Shown: positions 6,788 to 14,993 of the stretch, piece after piece | Numbering within the stretch: the first letter of the stretch is position 1 | How the letters are laid out: each line of letters starts with the position of its first letter | Assembly: GCA_026770615.1 (NCBI GenBank) | Contig: MU631827.1 | Span: forward strand, 73,235 to 89,102 | Direction: 5' to 3' | Origin: Pavlovales sp. CCMP2436 | Lineage: Eukaryota; Haptophyta; Pavlovophyceae; Pavlovales | Length of the DNA: 15,868 nt | Notes under the pieces: model-generated | Told to the model about the DNA's origin: nothing | The model's input: the letters and a program-made list of their open reading frames with translations, nothing else | Database searches by the model: none | Translations under genes and position numbers: made by a program

Positions 6788-7663
6788 GTGCGCAGCCTAA
6801 TCGCACCGAGACCGGTGAGCAAGCTCGGCGCAGAGAACACGCTGCTGGATGACCATATCCAGGCCGAGCCGCAGACTCGCACCTCGCACGACTACTTCGC
6901 CGACGACCACATAAGCGAAAACACGCGCTCGCGCGCGAACACGCACGAGGACATCCTTCAGCAGCTCAGAGAGACCTGCATCAACGTGAAGCACGACGGC
7001 CTCGCTGGCACTCCGCATTTGATGAGCCGCAGCGCCAAGCTTAAGAGGCAGACGGCCACCGACGAGACCTCGGACCAGCCCTCGCCGTGCCTCGGCCGCG
7101 CGCTCAAGCTCGCCAAGACCTCTTTCGCCTTGACGGACGCCAAGGACCTGCTGCTCTCGCGGGCTGGCGCCGAGCTCAAGTTCGCCAAGTGCTCGGCTGG
7201 CAAGGTCGCTGCGCTTGTCACGCACGTGTCCGGGGAGCCGACCTCCTCAAACCAGTGCCGCGCATTCACCCTCCTGCAGAAGGGCGAGGTCGTCGGCTCG
7301 TCCAACGCCTGCACCGAGTTCCTCCTCCTCAACCAGAGCGACCAGGTCGTCGGCGCATCCAACTGCTGCCGCGCTTTCATCGTGCTGAGCAAGGCGGGCG
7401 AACCCGTCGAGTCGTCCAACGCGTGCACCGACTTCGTGCTCAGCTGCGCTTTCGGCGAGGCCGCGGCACAATGTGGCGACGATATGAACTCGCAGGCGAT
7501 AACCGAGCTGCACATCGAGTTTGTCCACCCCGTCGCCAACCACCACGCGCTCACCTATCCACTTGTCCGCGTAGCGGACGCGCAGCTGGCCAAACCGTTC
7601 AGGCAGCCGCGCGGCTACAGGGTGCTCAAATGGTTAGCAGCTTTCTTCTCTTCCTCCGAGTGA
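6788..7663 (+). CDS. Protein with four tandem SN-x-C-x2-F repeats, 291 codons, unknown function
   Basis: The frame opens with GTG at 6788. The first in-frame ATG is at 7022 (residue 79), yet the sequence before it already reads like a hydrophilic protein, so an upstream exon or start is likely. Residues ~153-220 hold four units of 18-19 residues: SSNQCRAFTLL, SSNACTEFLLL, ASNCCRAFIVL and SSNACTDFVLS, each joined by a G-E/D-x-V-type turn. Units 1 and 3 resemble each other (C-R-A-F), as do 2 and 4 (A-C-T-x-F), suggesting duplication of a two-unit block. The C terminus ends in GYRVLKWLAAFFSSSE, a short amphipathic or hydrophobic tail. I do not recognise the family. The GC-rich codon pattern supports coding. 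The 549-bp transposon lies immediately upstream. Confidence 0.55.
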   Translation: MRSLIAPRPVSKLGAENTLLDDHIQAEPQTRTSHDYFADDHISENTRSRANTHEDILQQLRETCINVKHDGLAGTPHLMSRSAKLKRQTATDETSDQPSPCLGRALKLAKTSFALTDAKDLLLSRAGAELKFAKCSAGKVAALVTHVSGEPTSSNQCRAFTLLQKGEVVGSSNACTEFLLLNQSDQVVGASNCCRAFIVLSKAGEPVESSNACTDFVLSCAFGEAAAQCGDDMNSQAITELHIEFVHPVANHHALTYPLVRVADAQLAKPFRQPRGYRVLKWLAAFFSSSE

Positions 7664-7784
7664 GAGTTTAGTTGCGAAGCGCTGCCATCCCCATGTTCGC
7701 AGGCGCGGTTGGCGCACTTGGCGTCTGGTGAGTGAATGTCAGTCCGTCGTGGCGTCCAGCGAGTTGGACACCGCTGGTTATAAT

Positions 7785-7965
7785 TATCAAATAATCCTCC
7801 TCCTATAAAGGCATTATAAACAGGGGGTGGGGGCTCCGACGACCCCCCGCAGGCCAGAACCACCGCGCCTGCGCCCTGCGGCGGGCTGTCTTCTTCTTCA
7901 TTGGGGCTCCGCCTCACAGGCTCGAAACGGTTTGGGCGCGTGCAAATGCCGTCCGCATCCGGCGG
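7785..7965. other. Unexplained GC-rich segment with TATA-like ends, possibly a dispersed repeat
   Basis: A stretch starting with two TATAA motifs (CCTATAAAGG at 7802-7811 and ATTATAAAC soon after) leads into a C/G-rich block with short inverted repeats (CCGCAGG against CCTGCGG; GGGGCTCCG twice). The minus frame across it is open (8052-7615) but ends in low-complexity sequence and has no recognisable domain. It may be a repeat unit; no match elsewhere in the window was seen. Confidence 0.3.
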
Positions 7966-7982
7966 TTTAGGGTTAGGGTTAG
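7966..7982 (+). repeat. Short interstitial telomere-like tract
   Basis: TTTAGGGTTAGGGTTAG reads as a mix of the TTTAGGG and TTAGGG telomere units. It is too short and too internal to be a chromosome end. It may be a relic of break repair or part of a repeat. Confidence 0.6.
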
Positions 7983-8170
7983 AGTGATTTAAACTGCATC
8001 TGGTGATTTTATTTGCAGCCAGTTGCGTTAAACCTGCAGTTGCACACCTCACGCAGGATCAAAGCAATTTAATTTACAAGGATTTTTTGTGTAGTCAACC
8101 AGAGTCGTCCGCAGTCCGCTTTGAGCGCATGTAAGATGACGATGTTGATAAATGGTGTAGCCTATCGCTT

Positions 8171-8183
8171 CGATATTTAAGCG
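8171..8183 (+). promoter_or_regulatory. TATA-like element, copy 1
   Basis: CGATATTTAAGCG occurs here and, identically, at 8327-8339. Each copy precedes a short pyrimidine-rich stretch and an ATG: 8252 after this copy and 8390 after the other. After the ATG at 8252, eight codons lead to an AGTGAGT sequence that fits a strong splice donor (8271-8277), so a short first exon is possible. No later exon could be assigned. Confidence 0.35.
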
Positions 8184-8326
8184 GAGCCTGTGGCATCTGC
8201 TACAAGTTCGCCACCAACCTCACCTCTACCACAATCTCTGCTGCCAGGACTAATGCCGAACGTCGACGAAGTCAGTGAGTGAACACCATCTGTTGAACCA
8301 TGCTAAGCCGCTAATATTAATTTAAG

Positions 8327-8339
8327 CGATATTTAAGCG
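8327..8339 (+). promoter_or_regulatory. TATA-like element, copy 2
   Basis: This is the same CGATATTTAAGCG as at 8171-8183, about 50 bases ahead of the ATG of the 49-codon ORF at 8390. The duplication of a TATA-like core with similar downstream sequence (GCCAGCCTCACC against GGAGCCTGTGGC) suggests paired minimal promoters, without proof. Confidence 0.35.
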
Positions 8340-8389
8340 CCAGCCTCACCGCTCAACCATTCCGCACTGGCCTGGCAACTCGAGCTTCA

Positions 8390-8539
8390 ATGCAGCACAA
8401 TTCACCACCCAAGATGATCCCGGATACATCCGATGATCCTGTGTGTGACAGCGACGAGGCCAGCGTGACAGCGACGAGGCCAGCGTATGACTACTGCCGA
8501 TTCATACGCTGGCTGCGCTGGAAAGCAGCTGGCAAGTGA
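8390..8539 (+). CDS. Possible short ORF, 49 aa, containing a 20-bp duplication
   Basis: An ATG about 50 bp downstream of a TATA-like motif opens a frame starting MQHNSPPKMIPDTSDDP and ending FIRWLRWKAAGK before TGA. It has an acidic middle and a basic, Trp-containing C terminus. A perfect 20-bp tandem duplication inside it (8445-8464 and 8465-8484) puts the second copy in another frame relative to codons. No family is recognised. It could be a chance ORF in a leader region. Confidence 0.2.
   Translation: MQHNSPPKMIPDTSDDPVCDSDEASVTATRPAYDYCRFIRWLRWKAAGK
8445..8484. repeat. Perfect 20-bp tandem duplication
   Basis: GTGACAGCGACGAGGCCAGC occurs twice head to tail without a mismatch, indicating a recent slippage or repair event. 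Confidence 0.95.
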
Positions 8540-8648
8540 TATACTGCAGATTTTTTTAACGCTAGTGTTGTGCCCTTGACTTCCTGGGGTGGCTTCGCAG
8601 TTCTCATCGAGCCGGCCAGTGCGAGCTGAAGGAAGCCAGCAAAACGAA

Positions 8649-8663
8649 CTTAAACTTTAAAAA
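8649..8663 (+). promoter_or_regulatory. Candidate TATA-like box of the WW-domain gene
   Basis: CTTAAACTTTAAAAA lies about 55-65 bp upstream of the ATG at 8716 and is the only AT-rich stretch in a GC-rich leader. Position and composition fit a core promoter. Inference only. Confidence 0.4.
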
Positions 8664-8715
8664 GTCCGTCAGTGGGCGCGTGCACTGGACGCTCATCAGT
8701 GTGCACAGTAAGGCC

Positions 8716-10809
8716 ATGGCCAATCGAGGAGATCGCGCTCTGCAGGAGGAGGACGAGCTTCACCTGAGCAAGGGTCTCGACGCCACTGCCTCGCTCGCTG
8801 GCCCTGGCCACCTGATCGGCAGCTGCGCGCGCGCTGCCGAGCGACGGGCTGCGCTCGTCGCCGCGCACGGCGACGAGGCTCACCTGCCGCGGCGCATCGT
8901 CCAGGCGATTGCAGACCATCGCGAACAGACGCTCGCGTCGTCGGCTGACCAGATGGCCGCCGCGGAGGCTGAGCTCGTCCGCGCCGCCGTCGACACGCAG
9001 CTGTCGCTGCGCGTGGTGTCCGAGCTCGCCAGGACCCGCGCGGAAGAGGTGGTTGAGGCTCGCCATCTGCTCGACTCGGCGACCCAGGCCAAGGCGTCGC
9101 AGGCGGGCCTGCTCGCTGCCGCGATGAAGCGCGGAGTTACCGCTGAGGTGAAGCGCAAGCTCACCGAGAAGCATCGGACTGCGCATCAGGCCGCCTTGAT
9201 CGAGAAAACTCGCCTCGAGGCCGAGGTGGCCGAGGCGTGGGCGGTGGCGAAGCACGTACCAAAGTGGGGGAGAAAGGGCGAGGGCAAGATGGTGCATGCG
9301 CAGCTAAAGGCCCACGCGCAGGGCGAGAAGGAGGCCAACAAGCTCGAGGCGCAGCTCGACACTGTCAAGCAGCGCGTGGAGACCCTCTCCGCCAAGGCCA
9401 AGGAGACGCCCTCGCTCGCAGACCTGGAAGCGCACCTGCGCAAGGAGCTGTCCTCTGACTCGGACAAGAAGGCGGAGACGGAGGCCAAGAGCAAAATGGT
9501 CGCCGCCGAGCGCGCCGCCAAGCGCGCCGTCGACGACCTCGCCGCGCAGGAGGCGGCGCTGCACGGCGGCGGGCTGTCCTCGCGCGCCGAGGAGGCGGTG
9601 GCCGCGCTGGCGGCTGCGGAGGCTGCCATCGAGGCGCTCCACCCGGGCAGCGCGATGGAGGCGGCAGTGGGCGCGCGCGAGCAGGCGGCGCTCCACGCGG
9701 AGCAGGCCGCCGCCACTGCCGCCGCGCGCGTCGCCGTTGAGGCGCTGGAGCGCAACTTGCGCATCGCCTTCGCCGCGGTAGGCGCGCTGGCGCTCACGCA
9801 CGTGCAGGACGCGGGCGGTCTGGTGCCGGCCTGGGCACTAGTGGCGCGCGCCGAGGTGACCGCGGAGTCGTACTCTGACGAGGCGGTGGAGGCGGCGCTC
9901 ATCGACGCGGCTTCGTGTCTCGGCTTCCTCTCCGACGTCAAGGAGCGGCGGCAGCGCGCGGCGGAGGAGGCCGCCGCGGCCAAGAAGGCCGCGCGCGAGG
10001 CCGCCACCGCCGCCGTCGCGGACGAGCGGGCGGCGGCACGGGCTAGGGCGGAGGTGGAGGCGGCGGTGGCGCGGCAGCGCTCAGAGGCCGAGGCGGAGGT
10101 AGCGCGGGTACGCGGCGAGGTGGAGGCGGCCGCGGCGGTGGAGCACCGCGAGATGCAGGACGCCATCCTCGCCGCACAGCGCGAAATCGATCGGTCGGAT
10201 CTAGAGGCGGCTGAGGCAGCCGTCCGGGCGACCGACAGGAGGGAGGCGGCCGCGGCGGAGTCGACCGTTCGCGCGGCCGAGTCGGTACTCGGGAGGGAGG
10301 CGGCTTCAACGCGCTCGGCCGCCATGCCGCAACCGCCCATGCCTATGCCGCCGATAGGCCGCGCGCGTCAGCCGCCCGCTGCGATCGGTCCGCCGCCGAG
10401 CCTCTGGAAGGAAATCGCCCAAGCCCCCGGCGAGAAGAGCTATTTTTATAATACGCTCACGGGCGCGACGTCTTGGGAGCGACCCGCGGGGTGGGGGGGC
10501 AGCGCGCCGCCGCCGCCACCTCCCGCCCTCCCGCCGCAGTGGCAGGAGGTATCCGAGCCCGGTGCAAAGACCTACTACTGGAATACAGTCACGCGGGAAG
10601 TCTCCTGGTTTCGACCGTCGGCGGGTGAGCCCAGCGCGGCGCCGGCGGCGCTGGCTCAGGCGCGTCTAGCGCAGGCGACGAGAGAGCGGGCGGCCGCGGA
10701 GGCGGTCGCCGCGGCAGAGGAGGCGGCCTACGAGCTGGCCGAGTCGATGGCGGAGCTGGCGCTGGCGGAGCAGCAGTTCGCCGAGCATCGGACCGGGTGG
10801 GGCCGCTGA
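8716..10809 (+). CDS. Coiled-coil protein with two WW domains, 697 aa
   Basis: I chose the ATG at 8716 (GGCCATGGCC, a good initiation context); the frame is open 12 codons further upstream but without an ATG. Residues ~1-530 are almost continuous alpha-helical coiled coil, rich in Ala, Glu, Lys and Arg, with a short ordered break near residues 350-420. A Pro-rich linker (~535-560) leads to two WW domains: residues ~562-593 (LWKEI, SYFYN, SWERP) and ~608-637 (WQEV, TYYWN, SWFRP), each with both Trp, the central aromatic pair and the final Pro. A C-terminal Ala/Glu helix follows. WW domains bind proline-rich ligands, so the protein looks like a scaffold or cytoskeletal adaptor. No intron is needed. 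The large minus-strand frame over the same bases is an Ala/Ser-rich shadow. The gene is convergent with the spliced gene ending at 10999. Confidence 0.85.
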   Translation: MANRGDRALQEEDELHLSKGLDATASLAGPGHLIGSCARAAERRAALVAAHGDEAHLPRRIVQAIADHREQTLASSADQMAAAEAELVRAAVDTQLSLRVVSELARTRAEEVVEARHLLDSATQAKASQAGLLAAAMKRGVTAEVKRKLTEKHRTAHQAALIEKTRLEAEVAEAWAVAKHVPKWGRKGEGKMVHAQLKAHAQGEKEANKLEAQLDTVKQRVETLSAKAKETPSLADLEAHLRKELSSDSDKKAETEAKSKMVAAERAAKRAVDDLAAQEAALHGGGLSSRAEEAVAALAAAEAAIEALHPGSAMEAAVGAREQAALHAEQAAATAAARVAVEALERNLRIAFAAVGALALTHVQDAGGLVPAWALVARAEVTAESYSDEAVEAALIDAASCLGFLSDVKERRQRAAEEAAAAKKAAREAATAAVADERAAARARAEVEAAVARQRSEAEAEVARVRGEVEAAAAVEHREMQDAILAAQREIDRSDLEAAEAAVRATDRREAAAAESTVRAAESVLGREAASTRSAAMPQPPMPMPPIGRARQPPAAIGPPPSLWKEIAQAPGEKSYFYNTLTGATSWERPAGWGGSAPPPPPPALPPQWQEVSEPGAKTYYWNTVTREVSWFRPSAGEPSAAPAALAQARLAQATRERAAAEAVAAAEEAAYELAESMAELALAEQQFAEHRTGWGR

Positions 10810-10998
10810 GCAGTCGATGTGAACACTGCACGGCTGCCCCCCCCTACCTCCCTGCTCTGGCTGTGCGTCTGGAAGTATGGAGCTGCTAACTTCCAAGGAG
10901 TTGCACTGCGCCGCACTCAGAATGTTTTGTTTCAAGCAATGTACAATTTTCAGAATTGGTTAGTTAATAGTTAGCTGCGATTGTCGCTTAGTCACTGA

Positions 10999-13900
10999 TC
11001 AAAGAAGCGCGGCCATCCTCGGCACCTTGGCGTGGTGATAAAAGCGGCCGTCGCTGCCCACCGCGAGCAGGTCCATGGTGGGTGCGAGCAGCCCCGACGC
11101 CGACGCGGACGTAGCGAGGCGCGCCCGCTCCGTCTGCCTCGGCGGCCCGTTGGTCGGCTGCGACGAGCGGCCGCTCTCGCGCATCGTGCGCTCGCGGGCC
11201 TCCCGCGCGCGCTCGCGCAGTCGCTCGACCTCACCCAGGCCGGAGAGCGCGTGCTGCCGCCGCGGCGTCCTTGCCGGCTGCATCGGTCCCACGCGCTCGG
11301 CGGGCGGGCTGTTCTTCGCGGAGGCGTTGAAGTGGCCGCCCGCCACCTGGTCTGTGCGCAGCTTGCGCCCGACGAACTGGCCGGTGGCGGCGCGCCCCGG
11401 ATCGCCGCCGTGCACCGTATCGCTCATGTTCGTCGGCGCCAGCGGCTTATTTATTATGTATTATGCATTATGTATTATTATTTATTGTTTTTAGTATTAG
11501 TATTAGAATTAGAATTAGAATGATAGTATAAATTGAATTCTTAGTATTGTCAGTAATAGTATTATTATGATACGATTAGAATAATACTATTTATTAGAAT
11601 AACTGTAATTATCATCGTGATTACCTGCCGCGGGGCCTCGACGCGTGCGCGCGCACTCTGCGGACGTGGCCTGTCGCCCGCGCCACCCGGCACCCGCTGC
11701 AACCGCTCGGCGTCCGCGCCCGCCTGCGCGCCGGGCGAGGCCGCGCGCTCGGGCCTTTGGGAGGAGGCGGACTGCGGCCTGGAGAGGTGGCGGCTCGTGC
11801 TGAAGATGGGGGCCGCCTTGCTCGCCCCGGAAGGTCGGTTGGGCGGGTCGGCGATGCGGCTCACCCACAGCACCGCAAAGTCCTCCTCGCCGCCGCCCAG
11901 CTCGGCGTGTGCGCCCGACCGCCGCCGCTCACCCCGCTGCTGCTGCTGCTGGAGGTCGGGCGAGTCGGGGCGTTCCAGCTGCGCGCGCATGTCCGTCGTC
12001 GACTCGCGCACACTGCGATATTCATATTCATGTGATGATGATAATGATTATTATCATCATTATCAGTATCATAATAAGATGGATGATATTCTTCTTCTTC
12101 TTCTTATTATTATTAATAATAATAATAATAAGAGGAATGAGAATGAGAATAATGATAATTATAATACTGATAATACCAATACTAATCAGAATAACAACAA
12201 CGATATCAACAATATCAATACTAATGATAATAATAACACCAACAACAACAACAACAGCAACAACAATAACAGCAACAACACTGGCACGAACAGCAACAAT
12301 GGCAACGACAACAAGAGCAGTTACGACTATAACGAATCACTACTAGTTAGTATAACAACCATAGCAATTACTAGCACATCAAAGAATAACTAATCACTAG
12401 TATCACAGCACCTGCCCAGTTGCACGCCCAGCTCGTCGAGTCCCAGCCCCAGCTCCGAGGCGAGCTTGGCGACGAGTGTCTCGCAGTAGTGCCGGTCCGC
12501 CTTGCCGAGCAGCAACGCCACATCCGCCTTCTCGTCCTGAGAAAAATAAAAATAAAATAATTATTGTTAATATATTATTACAATTACAATTACAGTTATT
12601 ATTATTATAATAAGCAATTATAGTCTGCCACGTCCGCCTTCTCGTCCTATCAATGGTAATAATTATTATAATAACAATCATCATCATCATCATCATAAAT
12701 AATAGTAACTAATACCTAATAACTAATACCTAATAAATAATAAATAATAATAATTCAAAAATCACAGAAACGATACCAGCGCCGCCTCCACGTTGATCGC
12801 GTCGGCTTTGGAGTGCGCGAGGGCATTGAGCATGCGCGTGTGCGTCTGTTATTGTGATTATTATCATGATTATCATAATTATCATTATGACAATGATCAT
12901 TGGTGTTGTTTTTGATACTATTCTTCTTCTTCTTCTTCTTCTTGTGGTTATTATTGTTGTAGCTATTGTAGTTATTGTGATTGTTGTAGTGACTATTGAT
13001 GTAGCCTTTGTTTGGTTTTGTGCGTGTGCTTGTTGTTGCTTATATATTTTTCTCACTCTCGATCTTATCATTACAGGCTTGCTGCCATTCTCATTCTTGT
13101 CAGAGCATGGTGATGACCTCCAGCTGTTCGCGTAGCGCAGGCATCGTGTCCACCACGACCTGCAGCCGCCCGTCCAACTCCGACGCAGCGGCGGCGCCCA
13201 TGCTGGCAACGGGCTGTGTGCTGCCTGCTGACGCGCGTGCCTGTGGGCTGCATCCCTCCGTTAAGGCCGCGAGCTGCAGTCAGGGGAGGACAGGGGAGGG
13301 TCGGGACGCGCGTGAGCTCTTGGCGGTCTCCACTGCGCGCCCATGCACCCGGGCTCCGGCCTCCCCTGGGCTGAGCACGAGGGGGGCGCACACCTGCGGC
13401 CGTTACTGCATGAGTGTGTGTGCGTGTAAGTGTCTGTGTGTGGGTGTGTGGGTGTGTAGGTGTGTGTGTGCATGTGTAGGTGTGTGTGTGTGTGCGTGTA
13501 GGTGTAGGTGTTTGTAGGTGTGCGCGTGTGTGTGTGTTGCGTGAGTGTGTACCTGCAGGTTTTGCTGCATGAGCTGCCCCTGGTTCTGCACCTGCCCCAG
13601 CTTGAGCAACTCGAACTCGTTCAGCATCCTGCGTAAGTCGAGGTTGTGCACGCCCCCCGCCCCCGCTGCCGATCCCGTAGCGGCCGCCGCAGTTGCTGCT
13701 ACCGCCGCTGCTGCTGCGTAGACGCTCTGTACCTCGTCCGCGCGCGCCGTACTCTTGGCGGCGGCGAACTTGAAGGAGACGGAGGAGGGCGGTGCGAGGT
13801 CCGTGGGCTGCGCGAGGTTGAGGTGTGCGAATAGGATCTGCGCTGTGTGCCCCAGCCGCGCCTCCATGTTGGCGAGCTCCTCGCGATCTGCCTTATTGAT

Positions 13901-14497
13901 TGCGAGTTCGGCCGCGGCGCGCTCTAGCCTCTCGAGCCACCTTGCATGTGCGTCGCTCTCGGCATTTCGAATTTTGTCGCGCTCTGCCCCCGCCTGCATC
14001 GTGTGCCGCACGCGGTCACTCAGCTCGCGGTGCTGCTCGAGCTGCTGCAGCTCGATCGCCTCTACCCGCTCGAGCACGCCGCCAGCGCCACCCGCGCGAG
14101 GCGCGGTGTATGCTGGTGTGGGCGCGGCCTTGTGGTGCGCGGGCGTGACGAGGTGCGCCGGCGATGGATTCGGTGAAGGCCGGGTGAAATTATCGTTCAG
14201 CACGCGCACCTGCGCCTCCATCGATTCCAGCCGCCCCGTCAGCTCGAGGACGAGGCGCTTGAGCACATCAGCCTCCTCGGCGGAATCGTTCGCGATGGCG
14301 CTGCGCCTGAGCTCGCTCGCGTGGGCCTCCTGCCCGCGCGCTGTGGTAGCTTTCACCTGGCCCGCGAGCGTCGCCAGCGTGCCGTCCTGCTCGAGCACGA
14401 CGCGCACCACTGTGTGCAGAGTTAGCTCAACGTTTTGAAAGGTGATCTGCCTGTCGGCGAGGGTGATGAGGTTGGCGCGCGCGACCGTGGCTGTCAT
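10999..14497 (-). CDS. Six-exon coiled-coil KAD-repeat protein, 709 aa, DUF4795/QRICH2-like (flagellar?)
   Basis: Six minus-strand exons join in one frame: 14497-13553, 13273-13118, 12845-12777, 12536-12412, 12012-11625, 11445-10999. All five introns (279, 272, 240, 399, 179 bp) start GT and end AG; donors read CAG|GTACAC, GAG|GTCATC, CTG|GTATCG, CAG|GTGCTG and CAG|GTAATC. The product begins MTATVARANLITLADRQ. It has coiled coils at ~1-105 and ~141-218 around a Pro-rich linker, a run of KAD motifs (near 202, 380, 393, 402) across exons 1, 3 and 4, and a disordered Ser/Pro/Arg region with a Gln run. It ends MDLLAVGSDGRFYHH plus ten residues. KAD-type repeats and a GxDGxxY tail recall DUF4795 proteins such as QRICH2, associated with sperm flagella; this is a tentative family call. 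The second donor (GTCATC) is the weakest junction. The upstream in-frame codons before 14497 are treated as leader. Confidence 0.75.
11446..11624 (-). other. Intron 5 of the KAD-repeat gene, AT-rich, TTATTA/TTAGAA simple repeats
   Basis: The intron contains TATTAGTATTAGAATTAGAA-type arrays (plus-strand reading) and almost no G or C, in sharp contrast to the flanking exons. The donor is CAG|GTAATC and the acceptor AAATAAG|CCG. Confidence 0.7.
12013..12411 (-). other. Intron 4 of the KAD-repeat gene, built of trinucleotide microsatellite
   Basis: Most of the 399 bp is degenerate AAT/AAC/CTT trinucleotide sequence on the plus strand (TTCTTCTTCTTC, AATAATAATAATA, AACAACAACAACA). The trinucleotide rhythm keeps plus-strand frames open, producing a false Asn-rich ORF. 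Confidence 0.75.
12517..12648 (-). repeat. 22-bp duplication of the start of exon 4 inside intron 3
   Basis: The exon 4 boundary sequence at 12517-12538 recurs at 12627-12648 with one mismatch, 110 bp upstream in transcription order. The upstream copy keeps an AG before and a GT after GACGAGAAGGCGGAC, so it could act as a five-codon in-frame micro-exon (DEKAD) or be a relic of the event that formed this part of the intron. Confidence 0.75.
12846..13117 (-). other. Intron 2 of the KAD-repeat gene, AT-rich
   Basis: The intron holds ATTATCATGATTATCAT-type repeats and a CTT array (12921-12942 on the plus strand). The acceptor is AACAG|ACGCAC. The first ~60 bases after the donor are less AT-rich. 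Confidence 0.6.
13274..13552 (-). other. Intron 1 of the KAD-repeat gene, with a GT/CA microsatellite
   Basis: Positions 13411-13552 are an interrupted (GT)n array on the plus strand, so the transcript carries (CA)n right after the donor. A pyrimidine-rich tract precedes the CTGACTGCAG acceptor. Confidence 0.75.
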
Positions 14498-14769
14498 CTG
14501 ACCGGCCGCCCTCGAGCAGACCCCCGACTTCAGGGCTGCTTCTCCGACTTCGCCGCCCTTGAATTCCCTTGAATTTGGGCCGCCGAAATTCAAAAACTGC
14601 TGTCGCAAAGGAATGTTCGGCCCAGACCGTGTGCTGTCGCAGATATGCCCTCCGGGGGCCCTTCCGGGGGGGCCCTACCCGGCGGGGAGTGGTTTTGACA
14701 GACAGTCGTCCTACCCGGACATCTGACCCGGGCCGCCCTCGAGCTCAGGGGACGATTTTTAATTTTTAT
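14498..14769. other. Leader and promoter side of the KAD-repeat gene
   Basis: No separate gene was seen. The region has a G/C-rich block with repeated CCGGGGG/GGGCCCT motifs (14648-14685) and an 8-bp inverted repeat TTGAATTT...AAATTCAA (14569-14576 and 14586-14593). Confidence 0.4.
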
Positions 14770-14815
14770 TTCTTTGACTTCTTTTACTTCTTTTATTTCT
14801 TTTATTTCTTTTACT
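14770..14815. repeat. Pyrimidine-rich ~10-bp tandem repeat
   Basis: Four to five units of TTCTTTTA followed by CT or TT follow one another with a 10-bp period. The tract ends 10 bp before the palindrome. Confidence 0.85.
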
Positions 14816-14825
14816 AAAACCTATA

Positions 14826-14927
14826 ATGCTGGCGAAACCTTCAAGTAGCCCACTCGGGTAGAAATGCCCGGCCAGCGCTGGCCGGGCATTTCTACCCGAC
14901 TGGGCTACTTGAAGGTTTCGCCAGCAT
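14826..14927. repeat. 102-bp near-perfect palindrome without spacer
   Basis: The left arm (14826-14876, starting ATGCTGGCGAAACCTTCAAG) and the right arm (14877-14927) are inverse complements over 51 bp with a single mismatch (C at 14853 opposite C at 14900). The centre is CCAGCGCTGG. The arms could extrude as a cruciform, or fold as an RNA hairpin if transcribed. It lies in the intergenic region between two divergent genes, with its centre within about 10 bp of the midpoint between their start codons. No target-site duplication is evident at the ends. Confidence 0.95.
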
Positions 14928-14993
14928 AAGGGCATCTCCGATGGAGTAGGTTCGACCCGGTTTGTGCGCGCACGCGCTGTTTTCCTTCAGCTC

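Noticed and set aside
7966..7982. True telomere or chromosome end
   Set aside because: There are only two to three units and ordinary sequence on both sides.
8615..9297. Minus-strand 215-codon ORF at the start of the WW gene
   Set aside because: It overlaps the well-supported plus-strand gene and has no recognisable domain.
9186..10340. Minus-strand 384-codon Ala/Ser/Arg-rich ORF
   Set aside because: It is a shadow of the plus-strand coiled-coil gene in very GC-rich DNA; it has no domain, while the plus strand has coiled coil and WW domains.
11617..12393. Plus-strand 258-codon ORF with a long Asn-rich tail
   Set aside because: It is antisense to exon 5 and then runs through the trinucleotide microsatellite of intron 4. 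Low complexity keeps the frame open; splice sites and the KAD-repeat protein are on the other strand.
13403..13552. Thr/His-rich tail of the large minus-strand ORF
   Set aside because: It is a translation of the (CA)n microsatellite beyond the CAG|GTACAC donor and is intronic in the spliced model.
14826..14927. Palindrome as a bacterial-type terminator
   Set aside because: The host is eukaryotic, the arms are far too long, and it lies between divergent starts rather than after a gene.
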